From JBCBAP01 sp038532435 (GTDB taxonomy: Bacteria > Pseudomonadota > Alphaproteobacteria > Rhodobacterales > Rhodobacteraceae): a stretch of 64,000 nucleotides of DNA. Location: contig JBCBAP010000001.1 in NCBI GenBank assembly GCA_038532435.1, positions 124,001 through 188,000 on the forward strand, given 5' to 3'. The notes beneath the pieces are model-generated. The model made no database searches and was not told where the DNA came from. It saw only the letters and a program-made list of their open reading frames with translations. The translations under genes and the position numbers were made by a program. Shown here piece after piece: positions 8,506-16,545 of this stretch (position 1 is the first letter of the stretch; the number at the start of each line of letters is the position of its first letter).

Positions 8506-10320
8506 ATGACCGACTACGTCCAGACCCTGACAGCGGAATCCGATCACGGTGACGTGCGCACGCCAACGGGCATGCAGTCCGCCCGGGTGCTGCGCAACCG
8601 ACGTCTGCTGGTGCTCGCGCTGAACCTAGCGGCGCTCGCGGCGTTGCTTGCCGGGCTGTCGGTCGTCTTCGGCGCGGGCGGCTGGAGCGTCACGGATATC
8701 GTGATCCTCGCCTGTGTGATGGTCGGCGCGCCCTGGACGATCATGGGCTTCTGGAATGCGGTGATCGGCCTGTGGCTGATGCACGGCGCGCGGGACGGGC
8801 TCGCCGCGGCGGCTCCCCATCTCGATGCGCCATCCTCTCCGATCCGGGAGAAGACCGCGATTGCCATGTTCCTCCGCAACGAACCGCCGACCCCGTCGCT
8901 CGCACGGGTCGCCGCTATGCGCCGGGCGCTCGACGCTGCGGGCGTGGGACAGTGGTTCGACTTCTACATCCTGTCGGACAGCGACGAACCGGACGTGATT
9001 GCGGAGGAGCGGCGCCTCTTCGAGCTTCACCGCGAAGCGTTCGGCGCCGGCGCGGTCTACCGGGTGCGGGAGGACAATGCCGGCTTTAAATCCGGTAATC
9101 TGCAGGACTTCCTTGACCGGTGGGGAGATGGCTACACCTATTTCCTGCCCCTCGACACGGACAGCCTGATGTCCGCTGAGGCGATCATCCGGCTCGTTGA
9201 AGTCATGCAGGTCCATCCACGGCTTGGCATCCTGCAGAGCCTCGTGGTCGGCACGCCCGCGACATCTGCCTTCGCGCGATTGTTCCAGTTCGGCATGCGC
9301 CACGGCATGCGGTCCTTCACCATGGGTGCGGCCTGGTGGCACGGGGATTGCGGGCCGTACTGGGGTCACAACGCGCTCATCCGGACGGAGGCGTTCCGCA
9401 CCCATTGCAAGTTGCCGAAGCTGCCCAGGGCGGCCCCGCTCGGCGGGCACATCCTGAGCCACGATCAGGTGGAGGCGGTGATGATGCGCCGGGCGGGCTA
9501 CGAGGTTCGCGTGCTCCCGCTCGAGGGCGAAAGCTGGGAGGCCAATCCCCCCACGCTCCTCGACTTCACGAAGCGGGATCTGCGCTGGTGCCAGGGCAAC
9601 ATGCAGTACTGGCGCATTCTCGGCTGGAAAGGCTTGAAGCCCATGAGCCGGTTCCAGATCTTCGCCGCGATCATGATGTACTTTGGCGCGCCCGCCTGGA
9701 TGCTGATGACCGCGAGCGCCGCGGTGAAAGTGGCAGGGGGCGACCTTGCGGATGTGGATCTCGCCTTCGGCGTGTCGATGTTCTTCATCATGGTCGCCAT
9801 GAGCCTCTTTCCCAAGATCGCGGGCTGGATCGACGTGGCCTTGCGCCCCGGCGGCATGGCCTCCTATGGCGGACGCCGCCGCTTCATCGCGGGCGCGCTG
9901 ACGGAGACGGCTTTCTCGCTCCTCCTCGCGCCGGTGGTGGCGCTGCGGATCACCCTGTTCCTGATCGGGCTCGTCTTCGGCAGATCGGTGATCTGGGGCG
10001 CCCAGAACCGGGATCCGTACAAGCTGAGCTGGGGGGATGCCTGCCGCGGTCTCTGGCCGCAAACCGCGTTCGGTCTGGGGCTCACTGCACTTCTCGCGGC
10101 AGCCTCGCCTGCGACGCTGCCCTGGGCCTTGCCGGTTCTCACCGGTCTCGTCCTGTCGATCCCGTTCGCGGTGGCGACCGCGTCTCCCGCGCTTGGGCGC
10201 TGGTCCGTGCGCCGCGGCCTTTGCGCGATCCCCGAGGACTTCACGGACGATCCGATGATCGCCGCCGCGCGCAGCCTGTCGCCCGCACCCGGCTCCGCGT
10301 CGCCCGCTCGCGCAGCCTGA
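8506..10320 (+). CDS. opgH: Glucans biosynthesis glucosyltransferase OpgH (MdoH)
   Basis: The 604-residue inner-membrane GT2 enzyme builds the beta-glucan backbone of osmoregulated periplasmic glucans from UDP-glucose. The cytoplasmic catalytic domain shows the processive GT2 pattern: LSDSD near residue 158, LDTDS near 217, a later His-Asp pair, and an RWCQGN motif equivalent to QxxRW. Two hydrophobic helices precede it and several follow. The protein is shorter than the roughly 850-residue E. coli enzyme, as is usual in alphaproteobacteria. ATG 8506 is used, but Met23 at 8572 is possible. opgC is nearby; opgG is absent from the window. Confidence 0.9.
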   Translation: MTDYVQTLTAESDHGDVRTPTGMQSARVLRNRRLLVLALNLAALAALLAGLSVVFGAGGWSVTDIVILACVMVGAPWTIMGFWNAVIGLWLMHGARDGLAAAAPHLDAPSSPIREKTAIAMFLRNEPPTPSLARVAAMRRALDAAGVGQWFDFYILSDSDEPDVIAEERRLFELHREAFGAGAVYRVREDNAGFKSGNLQDFLDRWGDGYTYFLPLDTDSLMSAEAIIRLVEVMQVHPRLGILQSLVVGTPATSAFARLFQFGMRHGMRSFTMGAAWWHGDCGPYWGHNALIRTEAFRTHCKLPKLPRAAPLGGHILSHDQVEAVMMRRAGYEVRVLPLEGESWEANPPTLLDFTKRDLRWCQGNMQYWRILGWKGLKPMSRFQIFAAIMMYFGAPAWMLMTASAAVKVAGGDLADVDLAFGVSMFFIMVAMSLFPKIAGWIDVALRPGGMASYGGRRRFIAGALTETAFSLLLAPVVALRITLFLIGLVFGRSVIWGAQNRDPYKLSWGDACRGLWPQTAFGLGLTALLAAASPATLPWALPVLTGLVLSIPFAVATASPALGRWSVRRGLCAIPEDFTDDPMIAAARSLSPAPGSASPARAA

Positions 10321-10443
10321 CCCCCGGACCAGTTCAGATTTTCCGTGGAGCCAGCGCGCACCGGGCTGGAAAAGCCTGCTGCCCTCGCGTTAGGTATTGA
10401 GACACCGGCGACCCTCCGCCGCGGAATTCGTGTGAGGTGCCCC

Positions 10444-11439
10444 ATGATCCAGTCCCCCTATCTTCTGTTCCTCGGCGATGCGCCGGATGCCCTTGCCGCC
10501 AAGGTTGCCCAGGGCATCAAGGACTGGCGGCCTTCCGCGTCCGTCGGCCAGCTGCGCCTGCCGGGATGCAACGCGGATATGGGGCTGCCGGACATGACCG
10601 TGCCCGAGGCGGTCGCGGCGGGGGCCAGGACGCTCGTCATCGGTGTCGCCAACCGGGGCGGCGTGATCTCCCCCGCCTGGATTGCCGTCCTCAAGGAAGC
10701 TCTGGCCGCGGGCATGGACATTGCCTCGGGCCTCCACAACCTTCTCCGGGACGAGCCGGAACTGGTCGCGACGGCGGAGGCCCACGGTCGCGCGCTCCAT
10801 GACGTGCGCATCCCGTCCGTTCAGTATCCGATCGCCAACGGCAAGAAGCGGACGGGCAAGCGTTGCCTGGCGGTGGGAACCGACTGCTCCGTGGGCAAGA
10901 TGTACACCGGCATCGCCATGGAGCGGGAGATGCACCAGCGGGGCATGAACGCGACCTTCCGCGCCACCGGTCAAACCGGCATCCTGATCACCGGGGACGG
11001 TGTGCCCCTTGATGCGGTGATCGCCGACTTCATGGCCGGCGCAGTGGAATATCTCACCCCGGACAATGACCCTGACCATTGGGACCTGATCGAAGGGCAG
11101 GGCAGTCTCTTCCACGCCTCATACTCCGGCGTCACGATGGCCCTGGTCCATGGCGGGCAGCCCGACGCGCTCATCCTCAGCCACGAGCCCACGCGCCCCC
11201 ACATGCGCGGCCTGCCGGACTACAAGCTGCCCCGCCTCGAGGATGTGCGCGACGTCGCCCTCACCATGGCGCGGGTGGTCAATCCAGCCTGCGAGGTGGT
11301 CGGCGTGTCGGTCAACACCGCCGCGCTCCACGAGGAAGCCGCCCTTGAGTATCTCGACGCGACCGAGAAGCGCCTCGGCCTGCCCACGGTAGACCCGTTC
11401 CGCCAGGGCGCGGGCCGCCTGGTGGACGCCCTCCCGTGA
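10444..11439 (+). CDS. dgcN: DgcN, D-glutamate N-acetyltransferase (DUF1611)
   Basis: The 331-residue protein belongs to the DUF1611 family, with a P-loop-like GTDCSVGK motif at residues 145-152. In marine bacteria DgcN acetylates D-glutamate to N-acetyl-D-glutamate, which DgcA racemises so that D-Glu can be catabolised. The next two genes are dgcA and a D-amino-acid aminotransferase, the arrangement expected for D-Glu/D-amino-acid use. A GAGGTG ribosome-binding site precedes ATG 10444. A 333-bp spacer holding a conserved repeat separates it from dgcA, so the two may not be strictly co-translated. Confidence 0.85.
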   Translation: MIQSPYLLFLGDAPDALAAKVAQGIKDWRPSASVGQLRLPGCNADMGLPDMTVPEAVAAGARTLVIGVANRGGVISPAWIAVLKEALAAGMDIASGLHNLLRDEPELVATAEAHGRALHDVRIPSVQYPIANGKKRTGKRCLAVGTDCSVGKMYTGIAMEREMHQRGMNATFRATGQTGILITGDGVPLDAVIADFMAGAVEYLTPDNDPDHWDLIEGQGSLFHASYSGVTMALVHGGQPDALILSHEPTRPHMRGLPDYKLPRLEDVRDVALTMARVVNPACEVVGVSVNTAALHEEAALEYLDATEKRLGLPTVDPFRQGAGRLVDALP

Positions 11440-11772
11440 TCGGCGGACCGGTCCGCCACTTCCGCTTCCGGCGCCGCTGGCAGCACCCCGTGAAAGGGCC
11501 AACCGAGTGACACTTACAGCTCTTCTTCTGGCCAGAAATATCCCCGCCGGAGGCACCACCCGGTCCGCAAAACGGCGCGCGCAAACCCGTGCGGTGCCGT
11601 GGCTTCTCGACGAGGCCCGCGCGGCATCACCAGAAGCTCTCCCCGTGGCTAGGTTTGCGCCGACCTCGCAATGTGCGCGGGAGGGGGGTGGGTGGGGCCA
11701 CCGCCCGTCAGGGCAAATCCCGCAGCGGGCCAGGGGCGCGCGTCCCGGTCTCTCGTCCTGTGGAGGGATCTC
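11440..11772. other. Intergenic spacer dgcN-dgcA containing repeat copy A
   Basis: This 333-bp stretch has no convincing gene. It holds two blocks (11522-11555 and 11675-11725) that recur in inverted orientation after dat at 13641-13782. The end of the spacer supplies the GGAGGG ribosome-binding site for dgcA. Nothing else is recognisable. Confidence 0.6.
11522..11725 (+). repeat. Inverted intergenic repeat, copy A
   Basis: Block 1 (11522-11555) begins CTTCTTCTGGCC and ends CCCCGCCGGAGGCA. Block 2 (11675-11725) contains GGTGGGGCCACCGCCCGTCA. Both recur, reverse-complemented and in reversed order, at 13749-13782 (2 mismatches in 34) and 13641-13692 (about 1 mismatch in 50). The DNA between the blocks is not conserved between the two copies (about 120 bp here, 56 bp in copy B). 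This looks like a REP/MITE-type intergenic element; a similar GGGGATATTTGGGGCCAGAAG string is, from memory, common in Roseobacter-group genomes. Confidence 0.75.
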
Positions 11773-12741
11773 ATGAGCATCACCGTCACCCGCGACCGGT
11801 TCCCGCTTGCGGAGGTGTTCACGATATCCCGCGGGTCACGGTCCGAGGCACAGGTGCTGACCGCGACGGTGACCCGCGACGGGATCAGCGGGCGCGGGGA
11901 GTGTGTGCCCTACGCGCGCTATGGCGAAACGCTCGAGAGCGTCACGACCCAGATCGAGGGGGCGGCGGACCTGCCCGATCGGGCCGCGCTCGCAGCCCAG
12001 CTGCCCGCCGGTGCCGCGCGGAACGCCCTCGATTGCGCGTTCTGGGACCTTGAGGCCAAGAGAGCGGGCAGACGGGTCTGGGAGCTTGCGGGGCTGACCT
12101 CTCCTGGGCCGGAGATCACCGCCTTCACCCTGTCCCTCGATACGCCCGAGGCGATGCGGGCGGCCGCCGCCCGCCACGCCCACCGCCCGCTTCTGAAGAT
12201 CAAGCTCGGCGGCGGGGAAGAGGACGTCGCCCGGATCGAGGCGGTGCGGACCGGTGCGCCCGATGCGCGGATCGTTGTCGACGCGAACGAGGGCTGGACC
12301 GTGCAGCTCTACCAGCAGCTCGCACCAGTCCTCGTCCGGCTCGGCGTCGTCATGGTCGAACAGCCGCTGCCTGCGGATGCGGATGACGCACTTGCCGAGA
12401 TCGCCCGCCCGCTGCCGGTCTGCGCGGACGAAAGCTGCCACGACCGGGACAGCCTGCCGCATCTGACGGGCAAGTACGACATGGTCAATATCAAGGTAGA
12501 CAAGACCGGCGGCCTGACCGAGGCGCTGGCGCTGCGCGATGCGGCACGGGCGGCGGGATTTGACGTGATGGTCGGTTGCATGGTGGGCTCGTCGCTCGCC
12601 ATGGCCCCCGCGGTGCTGGTGGCCCAGGGGGCTGCGGTGACCGATCTCGACGGTCCCCTGCTCCTCGCCGAAGACCGCGCGCACGGGCTGACATTCGACG
12701 CGGCCGGAGTGCACCCGCCGGAGGCCGCCCTCTGGGGCTGA
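11773..12741 (+). CDS. dgcA: DgcA, N-acetyl-D-glutamate racemase (enolase superfamily)
   Basis: The 322-residue protein is a muconate-lactonizing/dipeptide-epimerase-type enolase-superfamily enzyme. The acid-base Lys pair is KIK at residues 142-144; metal ligands are Asp170 (VVDANEGW), Glu196 (EQPL) and Asp219 (CADES); the opposite-face Lys lies at about 244 (KVDKTGG). Together with DgcN it fits the D-glutamate pathway, interconverting N-acetyl-D- and L-glutamate. ATG 11773 has GGAGGG 6 nt upstream; the frame is open further upstream but runs through the repeat. A plain L-Ala-D/L-Glu epimerase is the alternative, made less likely by the dgcN neighbour. Confidence 0.85.
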   Translation: MSITVTRDRFPLAEVFTISRGSRSEAQVLTATVTRDGISGRGECVPYARYGETLESVTTQIEGAADLPDRAALAAQLPAGAARNALDCAFWDLEAKRAGRRVWELAGLTSPGPEITAFTLSLDTPEAMRAAAARHAHRPLLKIKLGGGEEDVARIEAVRTGAPDARIVVDANEGWTVQLYQQLAPVLVRLGVVMVEQPLPADADDALAEIARPLPVCADESCHDRDSLPHLTGKYDMVNIKVDKTGGLTEALALRDAARAAGFDVMVGCMVGSSLAMAPAVLVAQGAAVTDLDGPLLLAEDRAHGLTFDAAGVHPPEAALWG

Positions 12742-12754
12742 GAAGGAGAGAAGC

Positions 12755-13609
12755 ATGAGTCGGATCGTGTATGTGAACGGGGAGTATGTCCCGGAGGAAG
12801 AGGCCAAGATCTCCGTCTTTGACCGGGGGTTCCTCTTCGCCGACGGGGTCTATGAGGTGACCTCGGTGCTCGACGGGCGGATGGTCGATTTCGACGGGCA
12901 CCTGACCCGGCTGCGCCGGTCGCTGGGGGAACTGGAGATGGATCCGCCCGCATCCGATGCGGAGATCGAGACGATCCATCGCGAGCTCATCGCCCGCAAC
13001 GACCTCACCGAAGGGATGATCTACATGCAGGTCACCCGCGGGGCGGCGGACCGGGATTTTGCCTATCCGGAGGATCCGGTGTCGTCGCTGGTGCTTTTTA
13101 CCCAGGCAAAGCCGCTCATCGAAAGCCCGGCAGCCGCGCGCGGGCTGAAGGTCGTCTCCGTCGAGGACATCCGGTGGGGGCGGCGGGACATCAAGACGGT
13201 GCAGTTGCTCGCCCCCTCCATGTGCAAGATGGCGGCACGCAAGGCGGGTGCGGACGATGCGTGGATGGTGCAGGACGGGCACGTGACCGAGGGCACGTCG
13301 AACAACGCCTATATCGTCACGACGTCCGGCACGATCGTCACCCGCAACCTGTCCAACGACATCCTGCACGGGATCACCCGGGCCGCGGTGCTGAAGATGG
13401 CAGAAGAGGCGCAGATGAAGATCGAAGAACGCCCCTTCACCGTCGAGGAAGCCAAGGCGGCCGCCGAAGCGTTCGTTACGGCAGCCAGTACATTTGTCAC
13501 TTCTGTCGTCGAGATCGACGGAACACCGGTCGGTGACGGCGTGCCGGGACCTGTCGGGCGCAGGCTCCGCGAAATCTACATCGAGGAAAGCCTCAAAGCT
13601 GCGAGCTAA
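12755..13609 (+). CDS. dat: D-amino-acid aminotransferase (PLP fold type IV)
   Basis: The 284-residue protein matches D-alanine/D-amino-acid aminotransferases: DRGFLFADGVYEV near residue 23, the PLP Lys at residue 147 (DIKTVQLL), and the phosphate-binding EGTSNNAYIV segment near 178. It transfers amino groups between D-amino acids and 2-oxoacids in the cytoplasm. It starts 13 bp after dgcA with AAGGAG upstream of the ATG, so it is co-transcribed. With dgcN and dgcA it would link D-Ala and other D-amino acids to D-Glu catabolism. Confidence 0.9.
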   Translation: MSRIVYVNGEYVPEEEAKISVFDRGFLFADGVYEVTSVLDGRMVDFDGHLTRLRRSLGELEMDPPASDAEIETIHRELIARNDLTEGMIYMQVTRGAADRDFAYPEDPVSSLVLFTQAKPLIESPAAARGLKVVSVEDIRWGRRDIKTVQLLAPSMCKMAARKAGADDAWMVQDGHVTEGTSNNAYIVTTSGTIVTRNLSNDILHGITRAAVLKMAEEAQMKIEERPFTVEEAKAAAEAFVTAASTFVTSVVEIDGTPVGDGVPGPVGRRLREIYIEESLKAAS

Positions 13610-13640
13610 GCTACGGAGATCCGGCGGCGTGCGGGGTGAA

Positions 13641-13782
13641 CCTGCGGGATTTGCCCTGACGGGCGGTGGCCCCACCCGCCCCCCTCCCGCGCTTTCTGCA
13701 TCTGGTGCGCCGTACGGTCGGACCGTCGCCCTGCGGGGAGAGGGAGGATGCCTCCGGCGGGGATATTTGGGGCCAGAAGAAG
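13641..13782 (-). repeat. Inverted intergenic repeat, copy B
   Basis: This is the mirror copy of the element at 11522-11725, placed 31 bp after the dat stop codon. It contains TGCCTCCGGCGGGGATATTT at 13749-13768 and CTGCGGGATTTGCCCTGACG at 13641-13660. The interior between the two conserved blocks is unrelated to copy A. The two copies bracket exactly dgcA-dat. Confidence 0.75.
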
Positions 13783-13841
13783 GGGCGATGTCACCCGCTG
13801 TCCGGTGATGCGCGAAGACGCGAACCGGAAGGGCGGGTGCG

Positions 13842-14648
13842 TCAGGTCGTTTGTTTCGGGGCGTTGCGGATGATCGCTGTGAAGCGGTCGAATACGAGTT
13901 CGTTCGCGGCGATAACAGACCCGGTTTCGAGCGCTGACGTGTCCGGTGTGATCGGACCGGTGAGGCCGCCCGCCTCCTTGACCAGGAGGAGGCCTCCGGC
14001 GATGTCCCAGGGGTTGAGGCTCCGCTCCCAGTATCCGTCGTAGCGGCCCGCGGCCACGTAGGCGAGATCGAGGGATGCGGCGCCCCAGCGACGGACCCCT
14101 GCACACTGGGGCAGGAGCCGGGCCATGTCCTGGAGCGTTGCGGGCAGGTCGCCATGGTTGGCGAACGGCACGCCGGTGGCGAACACCATCTCGATCAGGT
14201 CGCGCCGTCCGCTCACGCGGATCCGGCGGTCGTTGAGCCATGCGCCCGCGCCCTTCTCGGCGGTGAACATCTCGTCCTTGACCGGGTCGAATACGACGGC
14301 GGCCACGATCTCCTTGCGGTGCTCGAGGGCGATGGAGATTGCCCAATGGGGCATTCCGTGCAGGAAGTTGGTGGTGCCGTCGAGGGGATCGACGATCCAG
14401 CGGCGGGTTGGGTCGGCACCTGCAACCTCCGACGATTCCTCCGCCAGCCACCCATAGTTGGGCCGTGCTTCGGTCAGTTCCGTCCGGATGATCTCCTCCG
14501 CCTTGAGGTCCGCGCGGCTCACGAAATCGCCCGCGCCCTTCATGGAGACCTGGAGGTTTTCGACCTCGCCAAAGTCACGGATCAGGGACCGTGCCGCCTT
14601 GCGTGCGGCCTTGATCATGATGTTGAGATTGGCGGAGGCCTGAGCCAT
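13842..14648 (-). CDS. Inositol monophosphatase family protein (SuhB-like)
   Basis: The 268-residue Mg-dependent phosphatase shows all family motifs: EES at residues 70-72, the metal-binding DPLDGTTNF at 87-95, and NPWDIAGG near residue 210. The length matches SuhB/IMPase enzymes, which remove phosphate from myo-inositol phosphate or related sugar phosphates. ATG 14648 is chosen because AAAGGA lies 8 nt upstream, although the frame stays open far beyond it. It diverges from the protease gene across 69 bp. The exact substrate cannot be told from sequence. Confidence 0.9.
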   Translation of the reverse strand: MAQASANLNIMIKAARKAARSLIRDFGEVENLQVSMKGAGDFVSRADLKAEEIIRTELTEARPNYGWLAEESSEVAGADPTRRWIVDPLDGTTNFLHGMPHWAISIALEHRKEIVAAVVFDPVKDEMFTAEKGAGAWLNDRRIRVSGRRDLIEMVFATGVPFANHGDLPATLQDMARLLPQCAGVRRWGAASLDLAYVAAGRYDGYWERSLNPWDIAGGLLLVKEAGGLTGPITPDTSALETGSVIAANELVFDRFTAIIRNAPKQTT

Positions 14649-14717
14649 GTGCGAAGTCCTTTGTGGAGCGGTCGGGCACCGTTTAGACTCTTCTCGGACC
14701 AAGGGAAAGGGCCTGCC

Positions 14718-15932
14718 ATGGGGATGGGTGCGATCAAGGGTGCGGCCGTGTTGAGCGCACTGTGGCTCGGTGTCGGACCGGGGATGGCACAGGAGGCGGC
14801 GCCGGAGCTCGCCGGGCCGCTCGACGGACGGCAGATCCGCGTGTCCCGGGACAGCGATCATCCCATGCACCTCAACGCCGCGCGGGCGACCTTCTCGGCG
14901 GTCTATCTCGGCGGCGGGCTTTATGTGACCGCCAACCACTTTCCCCAGGAGGGGCGGGTGACAGAGGTGATCCGCGCGGCCGGGCTTGCGGCGGAGGAAC
15001 TCCCTGTGAGCGCCACCGATGCCCACATCACTCTGCCGGAGGATCCGGAAAGCTGGCGGCAGTTTCTGGACAACTCCGGCAGCGTGCTCGACCCGGCCTT
15101 CGACCTGGCGCTGAAGGTGGCCCCCGACGATGCCCGCACTGGAGCACGGCTGGTGCTGGCGGCCGATCCGGCGGACTATGCGGGGACGGTGACCTTCGTG
15201 GGCTATGCGGAACGGGCGGCCGGGGCGTTGGTGGAAAGCACCGGTGATCTGGAACTGGGCCAGTTTGTCCCCCGCCAGATCGCGGACCGCACCGGAGCCT
15301 TTTTCGTCGCCAACGGGACGACCGTCACGGGGGGGATGTCAGGGGGCGGGATGTGGCTTGAACTCGGCGGTCAGCCCTTCCTCGCGGGCATCGCGGTGCG
15401 CGCGGGGGAGAGCCAGGCTGTCGCGAGCGCGATCGCACCTTTCTACGGGGAGATTGCCCGGGTCGCGGAACGGGAGGGGCGGAGTGCCGATCATTTCGCG
15501 CGTCCCCTCCTCCTTGCCGCGCAGCGTCCGGGCAGTGCGGCGACCGTGCTGCGAGGGGCATTTTTCCATGAGGATCTGATCGGGGGCCCCAACGATGACA
15601 GGTTGGCGGGCGGCGAAGGCGACGATCTGTTGATCGGCGGCCCCGGCAACGACCTGATGTCAGGCGGCCCCGGAGCGGACGTGTTTGGCTTTGCCGGGGC
15701 GCCGACCGGGGACGACCAGATCTACGATTTCGATCCGGAGGAGGACCGTCTGCATCTGCCTCAGGCCAACGTCACGATGGAGGCGCTGCTCGGCGTTTCG
15801 GGCCGGACGGACGAAGGGCATCTGGTGCTGCGACTGCCTGCGGGCCGCGTGCTCATCGCAGGGCCCGGCAGGACGATCCTGGAAGATGGGATGCTGACGG
15901 AAGGTAATCTCATCAGCGGCGCGCTGGAGTGA
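14718..15932 (+). CDS. Secreted trypsin-like serine protease with RTX calcium-binding repeats
   Basis: The 404-residue protein has a signal peptide (cleavage likely after Ala24), then a trypsin-like domain with His74 (TANHF), Asp129 (PAFDLAL) and Ser208 (GGMSGGG), and a C-terminal RTX region at about 289-322 (DLIGGPNDDRLAGGEGDDLL and onward). RTX nonapeptides bind calcium outside the cell. The combination of a Sec-type signal peptide with RTX repeats is unusual, since RTX proteins normally leave by type I secretion without one. The C-terminal 80 residues are acidic. It stops one base before the efp stop on the other strand. Confidence 0.8.
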   Translation: MGMGAIKGAAVLSALWLGVGPGMAQEAAPELAGPLDGRQIRVSRDSDHPMHLNAARATFSAVYLGGGLYVTANHFPQEGRVTEVIRAAGLAAEELPVSATDAHITLPEDPESWRQFLDNSGSVLDPAFDLALKVAPDDARTGARLVLAADPADYAGTVTFVGYAERAAGALVESTGDLELGQFVPRQIADRTGAFFVANGTTVTGGMSGGGMWLELGGQPFLAGIAVRAGESQAVASAIAPFYGEIARVAEREGRSADHFARPLLLAAQRPGSAATVLRGAFFHEDLIGGPNDDRLAGGEGDDLLIGGPGNDLMSGGPGADVFGFAGAPTGDDQIYDFDPEEDRLHLPQANVTMEALLGVSGRTDEGHLVLRLPAGRVLIAGPGRTILEDGMLTEGNLISGALE

Positions 15933-16496
15933 TCAGGCGCGTTCCACGTAGTCCATGGTTTCCGTCGACACGATGATCGCCTCGCCGGTTCCCACGAAAG
16001 GCGGGACCATGACCCGCACCCCGTTGTCGAGTGTGGCGGGCTTGAAGCTGTTGGCGGCGGTCTGGCCCTTCACAGCAGGTTCGGTCTCCTCGATGGTGCA
16101 GGTGACCTTCTCCGGCAGGGTGACGTTGAGCGCCTCTTCCTCGTAGTATTCAATCGTAACCGTCATGCCATCCTGCAGGAACGGGCGACGGTCGCCGAGC
16201 AGCTCTGCCTCGAGCTCGATCTGCTCGAATGTCTCGGTGTCCATGAACACGAGCTGGCCGTCGTTTTCGTAGAGGAACTGTTGGTCCTTCTGTTCGAGCC
16301 GGACCCGCTCGACCTTGTCCGCCGCGCGGAACCGTTCGTTGAGCTTGGAGCCGTTGCGCAGGTTCTTCATCTCGACCTGAGCGAAGGCGCCGCCCTTGCC
16401 GGGCTTGACGTGGTTGGTCTTCACCGCAACCCAGAGGCCACCGTTGTGTTCGAGAACGTTACCCGGGCGGATCTCGTTACCGTTGATCTTTGCCAT
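15933..16496 (-). CDS. efp: Elongation factor P
   Basis: The 187-residue protein is a full-length EF-P: an N-terminal KOW-like domain followed by two OB domains. The loop KPGKGGAF places Lys34 at the tip, where bacteria of this type beta-lysylate EF-P so that it can rescue ribosomes stalled at polyproline. It is translated from ATG 16496 and lies 49 bp downstream of the sensor kinase gene on the same strand. No epmA or epmB is in the window. Confidence 0.97.
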   Translation of the reverse strand: MAKINGNEIRPGNVLEHNGGLWVAVKTNHVKPGKGGAFAQVEMKNLRNGSKLNERFRAADKVERVRLEQKDQQFLYENDGQLVFMDTETFEQIELEAELLGDRRPFLQDGMTVTIEYYEEEALNVTLPEKVTCTIEETEPAVKGQTAANSFKPATLDNGVRVMVPPFVGTGEAIIVSTETMDYVERA

Positions 16497-16545
16497 GTCG
16501 CTTGTCCGTCGCTGCTGCCTGAGGCTTGCGGTGTCTTAGCGACGC

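Noticed and set aside
12491..14155. A 554-codon minus-strand frame spanning dat and the repeat
   Set aside because: Antisense to dgcA/dat and running through the intergenic repeat and part of the phosphatase gene in another frame; not protein-like.
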